A DNA stretch of 64,000 nucleotides from JBAYNW01 sp041678605 (GCA_041678605.1 JBAYNW010000003.1:1-64000); one strand, 5' to 3'; positions 17,437-26,092 are shown, counted from the first letter of the stretch. Notes: generated from the sequence alone by a model not told the origin. Made by a program: numbers and translations.

Positions 17437-17955
17437 ATGTCTAACATAAAATTCAATTTTAATAAACAGAAAGCTATTGAAACTATTTTATATTTAGCTA
17501 ATAAAGATGGCCTAATAACCAAAATGAGGCTTTTAAAATTTGTTTTTTTTGCTGACTTATATCATGTAAACAAATATGGTCGTCCTATATTGGGGGATTC
17601 TTATTTTGCAATGAAAAATGGTCCTGTTCTTTCGAAACTTTATGATATGTTAAAGCATAGTACAACTGATTATTTAGTAAAAGATAATAATTTAATTGAA
17701 TCATGCAGAGAATTTAATCCTGAATATTTTTCCAAAAGTGATATTGATGCATTAGATTACGCATTTGTACAATATTCACAATATGAGACAATGCAATTAA
17801 GTGAGTTAACTCATTCGCATAAAACTTGGCTTAGAGCCGTGAGAAGAGAACCTAAGTCTAAAAATGCAAAAATATGTTGGGAAGATTTTTTTGATAATGA
17901 GAATAATGAGGATATTCCTTATTTGCAAGAAGTTTCAGAAAGAATGATTATTTAA
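17437..17955 (+). CDS. Panacea-domain (SocA-like, DUF4065) antitoxin
   Basis: A 172-residue protein with the Panacea/SocA-like fold. Supporting segments are MRLLKFVFFADLYHVNKYGR, ILGDSYFAMKNGPVLSKLYD and the C-terminal ELTHSHKTWLRA. Panacea domains are known as antitoxins that neutralise very diverse toxins encoded next door. AGAGGTGG precedes ATG 17437. The next gene starts 2 bp after its stop, as expected for a two-gene toxin-antitoxin unit. The pair sits between the sugar cluster and the convergent rfbH operon. Its AT-rich codon use suggests mobility. Confidence 0.75.
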   Translation: MSNIKFNFNKQKAIETILYLANKDGLITKMRLLKFVFFADLYHVNKYGRPILGDSYFAMKNGPVLSKLYDMLKHSTTDYLVKDNNLIESCREFNPEYFSKSDIDALDYAFVQYSQYETMQLSELTHSHKTWLRAVRREPKSKNAKICWEDFFDNENNEDIPYLQEVSERMII

Positions 17956-17957
17956 AA

Positions 17958-18320
17958 ATGCTTAATTCAGGGGATGTTTATTGTAGTAAAAGAGATGATA
18001 CAGCTGATATTAAAATTAAATATCAATTATATCTTGATGAAAGAAATGTTTTGCTTATAAACTCAGAAAAAAGTAAAAGGAATGTTAGTGTTTTAATTAA
18101 AAAAGAAGAATGCAAACTATTAAGTCATGATAGTTATTTATGTATTGATAATTTATTTACCTATGATAAAAAATATAAAATACTAGATAAAGGTGAATTG
18201 GCAACATCAGCAATTGAAAGGATTATATCATTAGTAAGTTCAAGTGCCACATTGTTGAATTGCCAAATTAAACATATCAAAAAACTTTTAATGGAAGTGA
18301 AAATTTCAAGAGGGGATTAA
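17958..18320 (+). CDS. Putative toxin partner of the Panacea antitoxin
   Basis: A 120-residue protein with no family I can name with certainty. Its pattern (start NSGDVY, then NVLLINSEK, VLIKKEECKLLSHDSYLCID and NLFTYD) is like SH3-barrel proteins of the MazF/PemK type often paired with Panacea. In those, a buried INS strand and a HDSY turn recur. That assignment is tentative. It has no membrane segment. It starts 2 bp after the antitoxin stop with no clear ribosome binding site, so it is probably coupled. It ends 1 bp before the convergent rfbH stop. Confidence 0.6.
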   Translation: MLNSGDVYCSKRDDTADIKIKYQLYLDERNVLLINSEKSKRNVSVLIKKEECKLLSHDSYLCIDNLFTYDKKYKILDKGELATSAIERIISLVSSSATLLNCQIKHIKKLLMEVKISRGD

Positions 18321-18321
18321 G

Positions 18322-19686
18322 TTATACGCTATCTTTTATAAATTTATGTATTAAATCACCGGTTTTATTAAGTTCTTTTTCGCCTATTCCCGGATAAACC
18401 CCGACCCAGAAAGTATTGTTCATAATAAAATCTGTGTTTGGCAATCGGGCATAGTTTTCCTCTGTCAAATCTCTTGAATTCAAAAGTCCTGAACTGTTTA
18501 TCCTCAACAGAATATCGTTTTCAACAAACATCGGCTGTCTTAAAATATTGCCGGCAAAAAGCTGGCGTGTTCCGACTCCGTTTTTTTCCAAATATTCAAC
18601 GAGTTGCTGTTTGTTGAATTTTTCATTAGGCCTAACGGAAATCAAAAACCCAAACCACGAAGGCTTAACGTCATTTGCAACTTCGGGCAAAATTAAATAT
18701 TCCTTTAAATCATTAAGTTTTTCCATTAAATATTGGGCATTTTTTGTTCTCTTTTCCAAAAATTCAGGCAATTTATCAAGCTGGGCAAGTGCAATCGAAG
18801 CCTGCCAATCGGTAATCTTCAAATTAAATCCGATATGGGAATACGTATATTTATGGTCGTAACCTTGAGGCAAATTCCCGAGCTGATAGCTAAAACGCCT
18901 CTTGCAAGTATCGTCATGACCCGGCTTGCACCAGCAATCTCTTCCCCAATCTCTGAACGACATAATTATTTTATATAAATCAGGGTCGTCTGTGACAACC
19001 GCACCGCCCTCGCCCATTGTTATATGGTGAGCGGGATAAAAACTAAATGTCCCGATATGTCCGAATGTTCCGACCTTTTTGTCATTATACGTCGCTCCAA
19101 GTGCGTCGCAACTATCCTCTATCAACCACAAATTATGTTTTTCACAGATTTTTGCAATTTTATCCAAATCAAAAGAGTTTCCAAGCGTGTGGGCAAGAAA
19201 AACCGCTTTAGTTTTATCCGTAATAGCTTCTTCTATTTTATCGGCATCAATGTTATAAGTTCCGATTTTGCAGTCAATAAAAACAGGAGTCAAACCCTGC
19301 TGCACAATGGGATTTACCGTTGTCGGAAAACCTGCGGCAACAGTGATTACTTCGTCACCTTTTTTAAGCCTTCTGTCGCCTAATTTGTGGGAAGTCAAAG
19401 CACTCAGGGCAAGCAAGTTCGCAGATGAACCCGAATTTGTCGTAAGTGCATACTTAACGCCCAAATATCGGGCGAATTTTTTCTCAAACTCATCATTAAA
19501 ACGCCCCGCAGTGAGCCACATATCAAGTGAAGCGTCAATCATATTGCATAATTCTTCCCCGCCAAGGACTTTTCCGGAAGCGGGAATATATTCACTACTT
19601 CTTTTATCAGGCCGAGCGAGGAAATAGTAAATTTTTGCCCATTGCTTTATGCCGCTTCTAACTAATCTAGCTAATAATTTTTTCAT
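18322..19686 (-). CDS. rfbH: CDP-6-deoxy-L-threo-D-glycero-4-hexulose 3-dehydrase (E1)
   Basis: A PMP-dependent, [2Fe-2S] enzyme that removes the C3 hydroxyl of CDP-4-keto-6-deoxyglucose, the committed step to 3,6-dideoxyhexoses. The diagnostic change is visible: the Lys that normally binds PLP is His, in SFYPAHHITMGEGGAVV. Cluster cysteines are present in RDCWCKPGHDDTCKRRF. Length (454 aa) matches RfbH/DdhC. It is the last gene of the minus-strand operon and is separated from rfbG by a 19-bp hairpin. The matching E3 reductase (DdhD) is not in the window, so electrons must come from another protein. Confidence 0.93.
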   Translation of the reverse strand: MKKLLARLVRSGIKQWAKIYYFLARPDKRSSEYIPASGKVLGGEELCNMIDASLDMWLTAGRFNDEFEKKFARYLGVKYALTTNSGSSANLLALSALTSHKLGDRRLKKGDEVITVAAGFPTTVNPIVQQGLTPVFIDCKIGTYNIDADKIEEAITDKTKAVFLAHTLGNSFDLDKIAKICEKHNLWLIEDSCDALGATYNDKKVGTFGHIGTFSFYPAHHITMGEGGAVVTDDPDLYKIIMSFRDWGRDCWCKPGHDDTCKRRFSYQLGNLPQGYDHKYTYSHIGFNLKITDWQASIALAQLDKLPEFLEKRTKNAQYLMEKLNDLKEYLILPEVANDVKPSWFGFLISVRPNEKFNKQQLVEYLEKNGVGTRQLFAGNILRQPMFVENDILLRINSSGLLNSRDLTEENYARLPNTDFIMNNTFWVGVYPGIGEKELNKTGDLIHKFIKDSV

Positions 19687-19707
19687 TTTTTATTTTAATC
19701 CCATGTT

Positions 19708-19726
19708 GTTGGGCTGAAAGCCCAAC
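19708..19726. repeat. Hairpin repeat between rfbG and rfbH
   Basis: GTTGGGCT, a GAA loop and AGCCCAAC form a perfect 8-bp stem directly after the rfbG stop. It might tune expression between rfbG and rfbH or be a small palindromic repeat. No T-run follows on the minus strand, so strong termination is unlikely. Confidence 0.55.
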
Positions 19727-20875
19727 CTACTTTACTACTTTACCAATAATTGTTTTTGCGATTTTTCTTTCGTAATTTTTAATCTGTTCTAAAGTAAACT
19801 CAACCATTTTTTCACCTGAATAAAATATTTTGTACCACTCAACTGTTTTTTTGATTGCTTCGTCGGCACTGTAAGCGGGCGTCCAACCCAGAGTCTTTTT
19901 TGCTTTTTCAATATTTAGCATAAGCAAACCGGCTTCATGCAGGTCATCTTTTTTATCAACAACCACAGTGCCTTTTCCGTAATATTCAACAAATTTTTGG
20001 GCAACATCAGCAACAGTCAAAACACTATCGGAATTTGGCCCGAAATTGAAACTTTGGGCGAACTCTTCTCCGCCTTCAAGTAATTTTTGTCCGAGTAATA
20101 AATACCCGGAAAGCGGTTCCAAAACGTGCTGCCAGGGGCGGATGGCAATCGGGTTCCGAATTGAGATAGTTAAAAGGTCGAAAGGTTGAAGGGTTGATAA
20201 GTCCCGTTCCCTCTTTCCTCTTCCCTTTATATCTTCTTCAATCGCACGGATACAATCAGGAATTAATCTGTCCAACGCCCAATCGCCGCCACCGATTACA
20301 TTTCCTGCACGAGCCGTTGCCATCGCATAAGGCTTACCCCCTTGCAAAAACGAACGGCGGTAAGATGCAGACATAATTTCCACACAGCCTTTTGAAGAAG
20401 AATACATATCCCATCCGCCCATCGGCTCATCTTCTTTGTAGCCGTGGTTTATTTCTTTATTCTCATAGCATTTATCGGTTGTAACATTCACAAAGGCCTT
20501 GATATTTGGGCATTTCCTTGCCGCTTCAAGAACATTTAAAGTACCTATAACGTTTGTTTGGTAGGTCAGCAATGGTTCCGAATAAGAAAGTCTGACAAGC
20601 GGTTGGGCCGCAAGGTGAAAAATAATCTCAGGATTAAAATCCGTCATGGTTTTTTCTAATTTTTCTTTGTCCAAAATATTTCCATACACGTTTTTAATTT
20701 TTTTATCAATTCCCAGTTCCAAAAACATTGCAGGTTTTGTATTCGGATTTAGGGAATAACCCATAATCTCTGCACCTAAAGACTGTAGCCAAAGTGTAAG
20801 CCAACTTCCTTTAAAGCCGCTTGCTCCCGTTAAAAATACCTTTTTATTTTTATATATTTGAAACCCTTCAACCAT
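19727..20875 (-). CDS. rfbG: CDP-glucose 4,6-dehydratase, with an in-frame repeat insert
   Basis: An NAD-dependent SDR enzyme that converts CDP-glucose to CDP-4-keto-6-deoxyglucose. It shows the Rossmann glycine motif TGASGFKGSW, catalytic YSSSK and ARAGNVIGGGDW, all typical of RfbG/DdhB. Residues about 215-237 (ending STLQPFDLLTIS) interrupt the usual sequence between CIRAIEE and SIRNPIAIRPWQH. The DNA there (20165-20230) is the composite intergenic repeat, inserted in frame. The first residues MVEGF are also repeat-derived. Length is 382 aa against about 358 for the family, which fits the insert. The ATG directly follows the rfbF stop. Confidence 0.92.
   Translation of the reverse strand: MVEGFQIYKNKKVFLTGASGFKGSWLTLWLQSLGAEIMGYSLNPNTKPAMFLELGIDKKIKNVYGNILDKEKLEKTMTDFNPEIIFHLAAQPLVRLSYSEPLLTYQTNVIGTLNVLEAARKCPNIKAFVNVTTDKCYENKEINHGYKEDEPMGGWDMYSSSKGCVEIMSASYRRSFLQGGKPYAMATARAGNVIGGGDWALDRLIPDCIRAIEEDIKGRGKRERDLSTLQPFDLLTISIRNPIAIRPWQHVLEPLSGYLLLGQKLLEGGEEFAQSFNFGPNSDSVLTVADVAQKFVEYYGKGTVVVDKKDDLHEAGLLMLNIEKAKKTLGWTPAYSADEAIKKTVEWYKIFYSGEKMVEFTLEQIKNYERKIAKTIIGKVVK
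20165..20230. repeat. Composite repeat block inserted inside rfbG
   Basis: AAAAGGTCGAAAGGTTGAAG and CCGTTCCCTCTTTCCTCTTC match blocks A and C of the intergenic repeats. The insert keeps the reading frame and adds about 22 residues to RfbG at a surface-loop position (inferred from where the family sequence is interrupted). Confidence 0.75.
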
Positions 20876-20893
20876 TCAACCCTTCAACCTTTC
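20862..20893. repeat. Repeat block A forming the rfbF/rfbG junction
   Basis: CCCTTCAACCATTCAACCCT-like sequence covers the last seven codons of rfbF, its stop and the first codons of rfbG. The TGA-ATG junction that couples the two genes is thus made of repeat sequence. Confidence 0.75.
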
Positions 20894-21676
20894 AACTCCA
20901 TGTGTCCACGCAGCCCATGGGGCAGAGCCATTGTTCCACAGGTTAGTCAAATCCGCTTTATCTTTTAAGGTGTCCATGGCATGCCAAAAACCATAATGCT
21001 TAAATGCATTCAATTGTCCGTCACGTGCGAGATTTTCCAATGGTTCACGCTCAAAAAATACATCTTCTCTGTCGTCAATATAGTCAAAAATCTGAGGTTC
21101 AAGAACAAAAAATCCACCATTAATCCACGATTCATCACCTTTTGGTTTTTCCATAAAGGAAGTTATTTTTACATCATCTTTTATAATCAATGCCCCGAAT
21201 TTTCCAGACGGCTGTACCGCTGTCATAGTAGCAATTCGCCCTGATTTTTGGTGAAATTTTATCAGTTCCGGAAGATTAACATCACTCACCCCGTCACCAT
21301 AGGTAAGCATAAATCTTTCGTTTCCAATATACTCTTTCGCTTTTTTAATTCTTCCGCCGGTCATAGTATCTTGTCCGGTATAAAGCATTGTTACTTTCCA
21401 TGGCTCGTTTCTGTGATTGTGAATTTCGACGGCATTTTTTTCCATATCAACCGTAATGTCTGAATACCTTGTATAGTAATTTATAAAATAATCTTTTATA
21501 ACATGCGATTTGTAGCCGGTCAAAATGATAAAATCGTTAAACCCACAATGAGAATAAATTTTCATAATATGCCACAATATCGGACGGCCGCCAATCTCTA
21601 CCATTGGTTTTGGTTTAAGTTCTGTTTCTTCAGATAATCTGGTACCCAGTCCGCCTGCTAAAATAACTACTTTCAT
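20876..21676 (-). CDS. rfbF: Glucose-1-phosphate cytidylyltransferase
   Basis: Makes CDP-glucose from CTP and glucose-1-phosphate, the entry step of CDP-dideoxyhexose synthesis. The nucleotidyltransferase signature GGLGTRLSEET is at the N-terminus, followed by KPKPMVEIGGRPILWHIM. LTYGDGVSDVNL supplies the metal-binding Asp. Length (266 aa) is slightly over the usual 257 because the C-terminus (GVERLKG) is read from an inserted repeat. rfbF, rfbG and rfbH are contiguous in pathway order. AAGGAA precedes the ATG. Confidence 0.95.
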   Translation of the reverse strand: MKVVILAGGLGTRLSEETELKPKPMVEIGGRPILWHIMKIYSHCGFNDFIILTGYKSHVIKDYFINYYTRYSDITVDMEKNAVEIHNHRNEPWKVTMLYTGQDTMTGGRIKKAKEYIGNERFMLTYGDGVSDVNLPELIKFHQKSGRIATMTAVQPSGKFGALIIKDDVKITSFMEKPKGDESWINGGFFVLEPQIFDYIDDREDVFFEREPLENLARDGQLNAFKHYGFWHAMDTLKDKADLTNLWNNGSAPWAAWTHGVERLKG

Positions 21677-21788
21677 AATAAATTCCTTAAATTTTACTCT
21701 GAGGTCATTATATTTAAAACATGGTTAATCATAAAGAAAAACTTTATAAAAGTTAAAATATCCTTGCCGCCTGATAATTCCCGAGAGC

Positions 21789-21986
21789 CTGTTGACACAA
21801 AAAGTAAACACGTCATGCTGAACTTGTTTCAGCATCGCATGAGTGAACGACAATGCGACCCTGCCTCTTGTTTTCTTTGCGAGGAACGAGCTTAGAAAAC
21901 AGTGTCGGGGAGATAGATTTTGTTTACAAAATCATCTTCGCGGAAATAAATTCAGGGTGACGTTTCTCCGGAATATGTGTCAACAG
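21789..21986. mobile_element. 198-bp MITE-like element with CTGTTGACACA terminal inverted repeats
   Basis: CTGTTGACACA (21789-21799) and TGTGTCAACAG (21976-21986) are perfect 11-bp inverted ends. The interior carries the GTCATGCTGAACTTGTTTCA hairpin, also seen at 11-104. A 47-bp version at 37772-37818 has the same two ends with the middle removed. The right end is translated as the C-terminus of the SDR gene. There is no transposase, so it would be non-autonomous. Confidence 0.65.
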
Positions 21987-22815
21987 ACCCGAGAAAATCA
22001 AACAAATTTTTGAGGCCTTTTTCGTAAGAAGTAAAACAAAAACCCCCGAGTTCGTTCAAAAGTCTTGAGTTATCTCCGGTATATTCAGCGTTTAAACCGT
22101 TTTCTTTAATTATTATTTCCGATTTAAAACCGCTTATTTCATTTATTATTTGTGAAATTTCAGACAGCGAAATACTTTGGGTCGGAGTGATATTCATAAT
22201 TTTTTCGTTAGGTTTACTTTCAACAAAATATTTAACAATTTTGCACAAATCATCAATGTATAAATAGTCAAAAACAACGTCCTTGTTTATAATTATAGGT
22301 TCTTTTTTTAAGTTCTGAGAAATGGCATAAGTCGGGAAGCGGGTTTCTTTTTCCCACCTTCCGTAAGCCCCGAAAATATTCAGACAAAGAGCATTATCAA
22401 GTTTTTCAACTTCTTTGGCCATTAAATATTTTGACATACCATATGGATCTTTTGGTATAATTTCACCCAAATTTTCTTCCCTAATTTTAGCCAGAGGTCT
22501 TGACTTGTCATACTCGGCACCGGAGCCAAAAGTAATTATCCTGTTTTTTCCCGAACAAATTAAAAGATTATTAAACATTTTTAAATTTTCGTCAATAACG
22601 GAAATATCGTCAGTGATTCCTCTTGCCCCGCCTTTAGTGGCACAGTGTATTACAAAATCAATGTTATTGGCTTCAAAATATTTTTCAACGGCAGTTTTGT
22701 CAGAAATATTAAGCTCAAAACTTCGGGGAGTTAATAAGTTGTAATCTTCCTTTAAATATTCTTTCAAATTTTTGCCGACAAATCCGCCGGAGCCTGTTAT
22801 TAAAATTTTTGACAT
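21952..22815 (-). CDS. NAD(P)-dependent sugar reductase/epimerase (extended SDR)
   Basis: A 287-residue extended SDR enzyme with the Rossmann motif TGSGGFVGKNL at the start, the active-site YGMSK near residue 130, and VFDYLYIDDL, typical of nucleotide-sugar reductases. It lies just upstream of rfbFGH in the same minus-strand run. The likely role is reduction of the 4-keto group of the CDP-dideoxy sugar, as done by abequose or paratose synthases or YerF; the exact product is not readable. The last ten residues (SVDTYSGETSP) are encoded by the right end of the inverted-repeat element, so the original C-terminus was replaced. Upstream spacing to the GT2 gene is 46 bp. Confidence 0.8.
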   Translation of the reverse strand: MSKILITGSGGFVGKNLKEYLKEDYNLLTPRSFELNISDKTAVEKYFEANNIDFVIHCATKGGARGITDDISVIDENLKMFNNLLICSGKNRIITFGSGAEYDKSRPLAKIREENLGEIIPKDPYGMSKYLMAKEVEKLDNALCLNIFGAYGRWEKETRFPTYAISQNLKKEPIIINKDVVFDYLYIDDLCKIVKYFVESKPNEKIMNITPTQSISLSEISQIINEISGFKSEIIIKENGLNAEYTGDNSRLLNELGGFCFTSYEKGLKNLFDFLGSVDTYSGETSP

Positions 22816-22861
22816 GTAGTTTCACCCAAAAATTATTATAATTCTTCTGCTTCAAATTCTA

Positions 22862-23809
22862 TCACGAATACATAACTCTTTTACATACAGCTTCGCTCAA
22901 TTTATAAATTTTTTCAACAATTTTAAATACTTCGATTTTTCTTATAACATCGTTATCGGCAGCGTGTTTTTTAAATGTTTTGAGGGTCATCTTTGAATTA
23001 ACGCTTTTGAGCCAGTGATAACCAAGTTTAAGTTGTGAATGCACGAAAGAATTGTAAATAATCCCGTATTTATCAAACCAGCTGTTTCCCAAAATTTCTT
23101 TATATTTTTTCAAAAGAGCAAACCATTCTTTTTCAAAAGGCCCTGTTTCTGAGGTATTGGTATCCTGTCCGGGGTGAGTTCTGTACCTTATGTAAGGTGC
23201 TTTTAAAATAACATTTTTGCCATGTTTTGCTATATCCAGCAAATAAGGTCTGTCGGATATTTTTCCGTAAAGTTCATTGTCAAGTTCATTTTTTTTCAGC
23301 AACTCGGTTTTATAAATAGTTGATGCAAAATTATGCAGAATAAACCCAAACATTAGTGCCGCAAAATCCTTAATATCTGCGAAATATGCATCATTTGAAA
23401 AATTCTCCCAATTTTTGTCATTGGGATGTTCATAAGGAAGATATGTGCAAGAGGCCATAACCGCATCCGGAGTTTTATTTATCAAATCCATCGCTGTTTT
23501 GATATATTCCGGGTGCATTAAATCATCATCATGGAATATCATCGCCCATTCTCTTGAAGCCATTTGTATTGTCCGAAGCACATTCCCCAAATGCCCGAGG
23601 TTTTTTTCCGCACCGACAAATTTCATGTGCCTGTTTGGGTATTGTTTTTTAATTTCATTAAAAACTTTTTTTGTATTATCGGTGCTGGCGTTGTCCAAAA
23701 TTATTATGTCAAAACCCTCCGCATTTTGTTCGCAAATCGTTTTGAGAGTTTGTCCGAACATTTCAGCACGGTTATATGTTGTTATAAAAATTTCCAGATT
23801 ATCGTACAT
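22862..23809 (-). CDS. Family 2 glycosyltransferase
   Basis: A 315-residue GT-A fold transferase that uses a nucleotide-sugar to extend a surface glycan on the cytoplasmic face. The N-terminal domain has IFITTYNRAEMFGQTL and IIILDNASTDNTKK for nucleotide binding, and MIFHDDDLMHPEY as the metal-binding DXD-like site. The C-terminal part is helical and shows no membrane helix. AGGAGT precedes the ATG inside the end of the GT10 gene, from which it is 1 bp away, so the two are coupled. Donor and acceptor are unknown; the dideoxyhexose made by the same operon is a candidate donor. Confidence 0.88.
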   Translation of the reverse strand: MYDNLEIFITTYNRAEMFGQTLKTICEQNAEGFDIIILDNASTDNTKKVFNEIKKQYPNRHMKFVGAEKNLGHLGNVLRTIQMASREWAMIFHDDDLMHPEYIKTAMDLINKTPDAVMASCTYLPYEHPNDKNWENFSNDAYFADIKDFAALMFGFILHNFASTIYKTELLKKNELDNELYGKISDRPYLLDIAKHGKNVILKAPYIRYRTHPGQDTNTSETGPFEKEWFALLKKYKEILGNSWFDKYGIIYNSFVHSQLKLGYHWLKSVNSKMTLKTFKKHAADNDVIRKIEVFKIVEKIYKLSEAVCKRVMYS

Positions 23810-23810
23810 T

Positions 23811-24923
23811 TTACTCCTCTACGAGTTTGGCTAAAAATTTTGCGTAACCTTTAAACGAATATTTTTGGCCTTCTTCGGAATTTAGAAAATCCCGTCCGTT
23901 TTTAATATATTCTTGAGCTTTTTCCGTCGAAAGATTTTTCATAAATTCAAAAAGCTCCTCGTTAGTTTTAAAATCTCTTAAATCAATAAAGCAGTTTTTG
24001 GGGATGTATTTTTCAACATCAGGGGCCCCCAGATATACAGGGATTGAACCCACGACAAAACTGTGAATTATTTTTTCCGTGATATAACCTTTATATTTTA
24101 AATTTTCCAGACAGAAATTAAATTTAAAGTTTGAAATTGCTTCAAATTTATTATCAACGGGTTTTGGATTTAATTTTTTAACGATTTTTGTCAGGCGATT
24201 TTCCCACTCTTTTGGCAAATTATCCAGATATTCCCATCCGCCGCCGTAGAGCTTAAGAGAGTCTTTGCTTCCAAAAAATTCAACAAGTTCTAAACGTTTA
24301 TTCTGCAGTTCGTTTGCCTCTAAATATTTATCGGCAGGACTTTTGTAAATATATTTTTTAAATGCCCATTTGACAATTTTTTTAAATCTTATTTTCCGCG
24401 GGAATATATCGCCATAAACGTAGAATTTATTACCCATAACAAGCGAAGCAAAATCACGGTTTTCCCATTTTTTCGGCTCTAAAATATCTTTGTCATCATA
24501 ACTCGGAAAATAAGAATGAAAATTGTTATTTTTACCGCAATCTTTTATGCTTTCATACATCCCGTCAAAGAATATTCTGTTTTTGAATTTTTGGGCGAGC
24601 GAGTTCAATTTTTCGTAAAAACTTTTGGCATAAATCTGTGACTCAAAACAATAAATGGTGTGGGGAAAAGCCCCTTTTTCAATGAGTTTTTTACCAAATT
24701 TTGCATCCTGTTCCTGTAAAACAATGACATCTTTGGGGTTTAATTTTTTTTCTTCAATTAATTTTAGTGCTATATCGCCTGTTATAACCCGATAATCGGC
24801 TAAAATTTTTAAAAAATAATGCATAGCAACGAGGCCGAAATATTTTTGGGCGAAATCGTAGTCAAACATCCTGTTTTCGTTAAAAATCTCTGTGTCAGTA
24901 CAAATAGCAACCGTTTTAGTCAT
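23811..24923 (-). CDS. Family 10 glycosyltransferase (alpha-1,3/4-fucosyltransferase-like)
   Basis: The 370-residue protein ends in the conserved GT10 catalytic region. Segments are FKFNFCLENLKYKGYITEKI, VGSIPVYLGAPDVEKYIPKN and CFIDLRDFKTNEELFEF, which bind GDP-fucose in known members. GT10 enzymes add fucose alpha-1,3 or alpha-1,4 to GlcNAc, making Lewis-type structures. The N-terminal half is divergent and likely selects the acceptor. It is the first gene of the six-gene minus-strand operon. A second GT10 lies at 33981. GDP-fucose synthesis genes are not in the window. Confidence 0.88.
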   Translation of the reverse strand: MTKTVAICTDTEIFNENRMFDYDFAQKYFGLVAMHYFLKILADYRVITGDIALKLIEEKKLNPKDVIVLQEQDAKFGKKLIEKGAFPHTIYCFESQIYAKSFYEKLNSLAQKFKNRIFFDGMYESIKDCGKNNNFHSYFPSYDDKDILEPKKWENRDFASLVMGNKFYVYGDIFPRKIRFKKIVKWAFKKYIYKSPADKYLEANELQNKRLELVEFFGSKDSLKLYGGGWEYLDNLPKEWENRLTKIVKKLNPKPVDNKFEAISNFKFNFCLENLKYKGYITEKIIHSFVVGSIPVYLGAPDVEKYIPKNCFIDLRDFKTNEELFEFMKNLSTEKAQEYIKNGRDFLNSEEGQKYSFKGYAKFLAKLVEE

Positions 24924-25029
24924 TCGTTTTTCTGTTCCTCTATTCTTTATTCAATTTTATAACTAAAATACAAAAACACAATTAACCTTATTTATGATAT
25001 ATTATAAAGGCATAAGGAGAGGTTGTGAG

Positions 25030-26079
25030 ATGAGATTGTTTAATAATGAAAAGGTTGGAAATGCAAGAGTAATAACCATTTTTGGGATTAAAATAAAATA
25101 TTTGGAATTTGATTTAAAAAGCATCTGCAAAAAAAATGCAGGCAACGATTTTTTAGAAGATTTAAAAAAAGCAGGATTCAAATTTAATAAAAAAAAGACT
25201 ATAAAAATAATCGCAAAATTTGAGAAAAACTTAAGTGATATAAATAATTTTTTATATACAAAATTAAGCGAGGAGGACAAAAAGACCTTTATCTCGTTTT
25301 GTTTAAAAAGACACGGCAAAATTAATGTTGTTAAAAAGGACGACAAAAAATACTTAGATGGCCTGTTTGAAAAAGCATACAAAATTTACAATTCACGAAA
25401 AAACACAAATGACCCCATGGAAATTGAATTCAACGGGAAAAAAATAAAATATCTGTCAAATACTCCGGCTAAAAAAGTCAGACCAAACAGCAAACAAATG
25501 ATGTTTTACTGCTATGAAATGGTGCATGCCTTTTTTATAAATGAATATTACAAAGAAGGTTTTTCTCCCAAAGACGGCCAAATAATCTTCGATTGCGGTG
25601 CCTGCTCGGGAGACACTGCATTGGCCTTCAACGCCCAATATGAAAATTCAAAAATTTATTCTTTTGAGTGCGATGATGGTGCCTTTGAACTATTGGAGAG
25701 AAATATTCAGACAAATAAATTGCAAAATGTTTATCCTCAAAAGGCATTTTTGAGTTCTTCAACCGGAGAAATGCAAATAGGCTGGGAAACAGAAAAAACT
25801 CTTTCAATAGACGATTTTGTCAGGGAAAATAATTTAACCGATATAGGGCTTATAAAATTCGACATAGAAGGTGCTGAATTTGAGGCCTTAAAAGGTTCAA
25901 TTGAAACAATAAGAAAAGAAAGACCCGTGTTGATGGTTCCGATTTATCATCTTGACAGCGATTTGTACGAAATTCCCAAGTTTCTGCATAATTTGGATAT
26001 TCCTTTTAAATTTTCTTTAAAATGGACAGAAAAACGCATTCTGGGTGTTGACTGCGTATTATTTGTGAAATTTGCATAA
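25030..26079 (+). CDS. FkbM-family methyltransferase
   Basis: A 349-residue protein whose C-terminal half (about 165-345) is an FkbM-type SAM-dependent methyltransferase. It shows FDCGACSGDTALAF (SAM-binding loop), IYSFECDDGAFELL, the LSIDDFV turn, and LIKFDIEGAEFEALKGS, the family hallmark. These often O-methylate sugars in surface glycans. The N-terminal 150 residues are Lys-rich and helical. I choose ATG 25030 because AAGGAGAGG lies just upstream, rather than an upstream in-frame start at 24994. A shared opener, ARVITIFGIKIKYL, resembles the start of the SGNH protein that converges on it. Confidence 0.85.
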   Translation: MRLFNNEKVGNARVITIFGIKIKYLEFDLKSICKKNAGNDFLEDLKKAGFKFNKKKTIKIIAKFEKNLSDINNFLYTKLSEEDKKTFISFCLKRHGKINVVKKDDKKYLDGLFEKAYKIYNSRKNTNDPMEIEFNGKKIKYLSNTPAKKVRPNSKQMMFYCYEMVHAFFINEYYKEGFSPKDGQIIFDCGACSGDTALAFNAQYENSKIYSFECDDGAFELLERNIQTNKLQNVYPQKAFLSSSTGEMQIGWETEKTLSIDDFVRENNLTDIGLIKFDIEGAEFEALKGSIETIRKERPVLMVPIYHLDSDLYEIPKFLHNLDIPFKFSLKWTEKRILGVDCVLFVKFA

Positions 26080-26092
26080 AAGGTTTGGCAAT

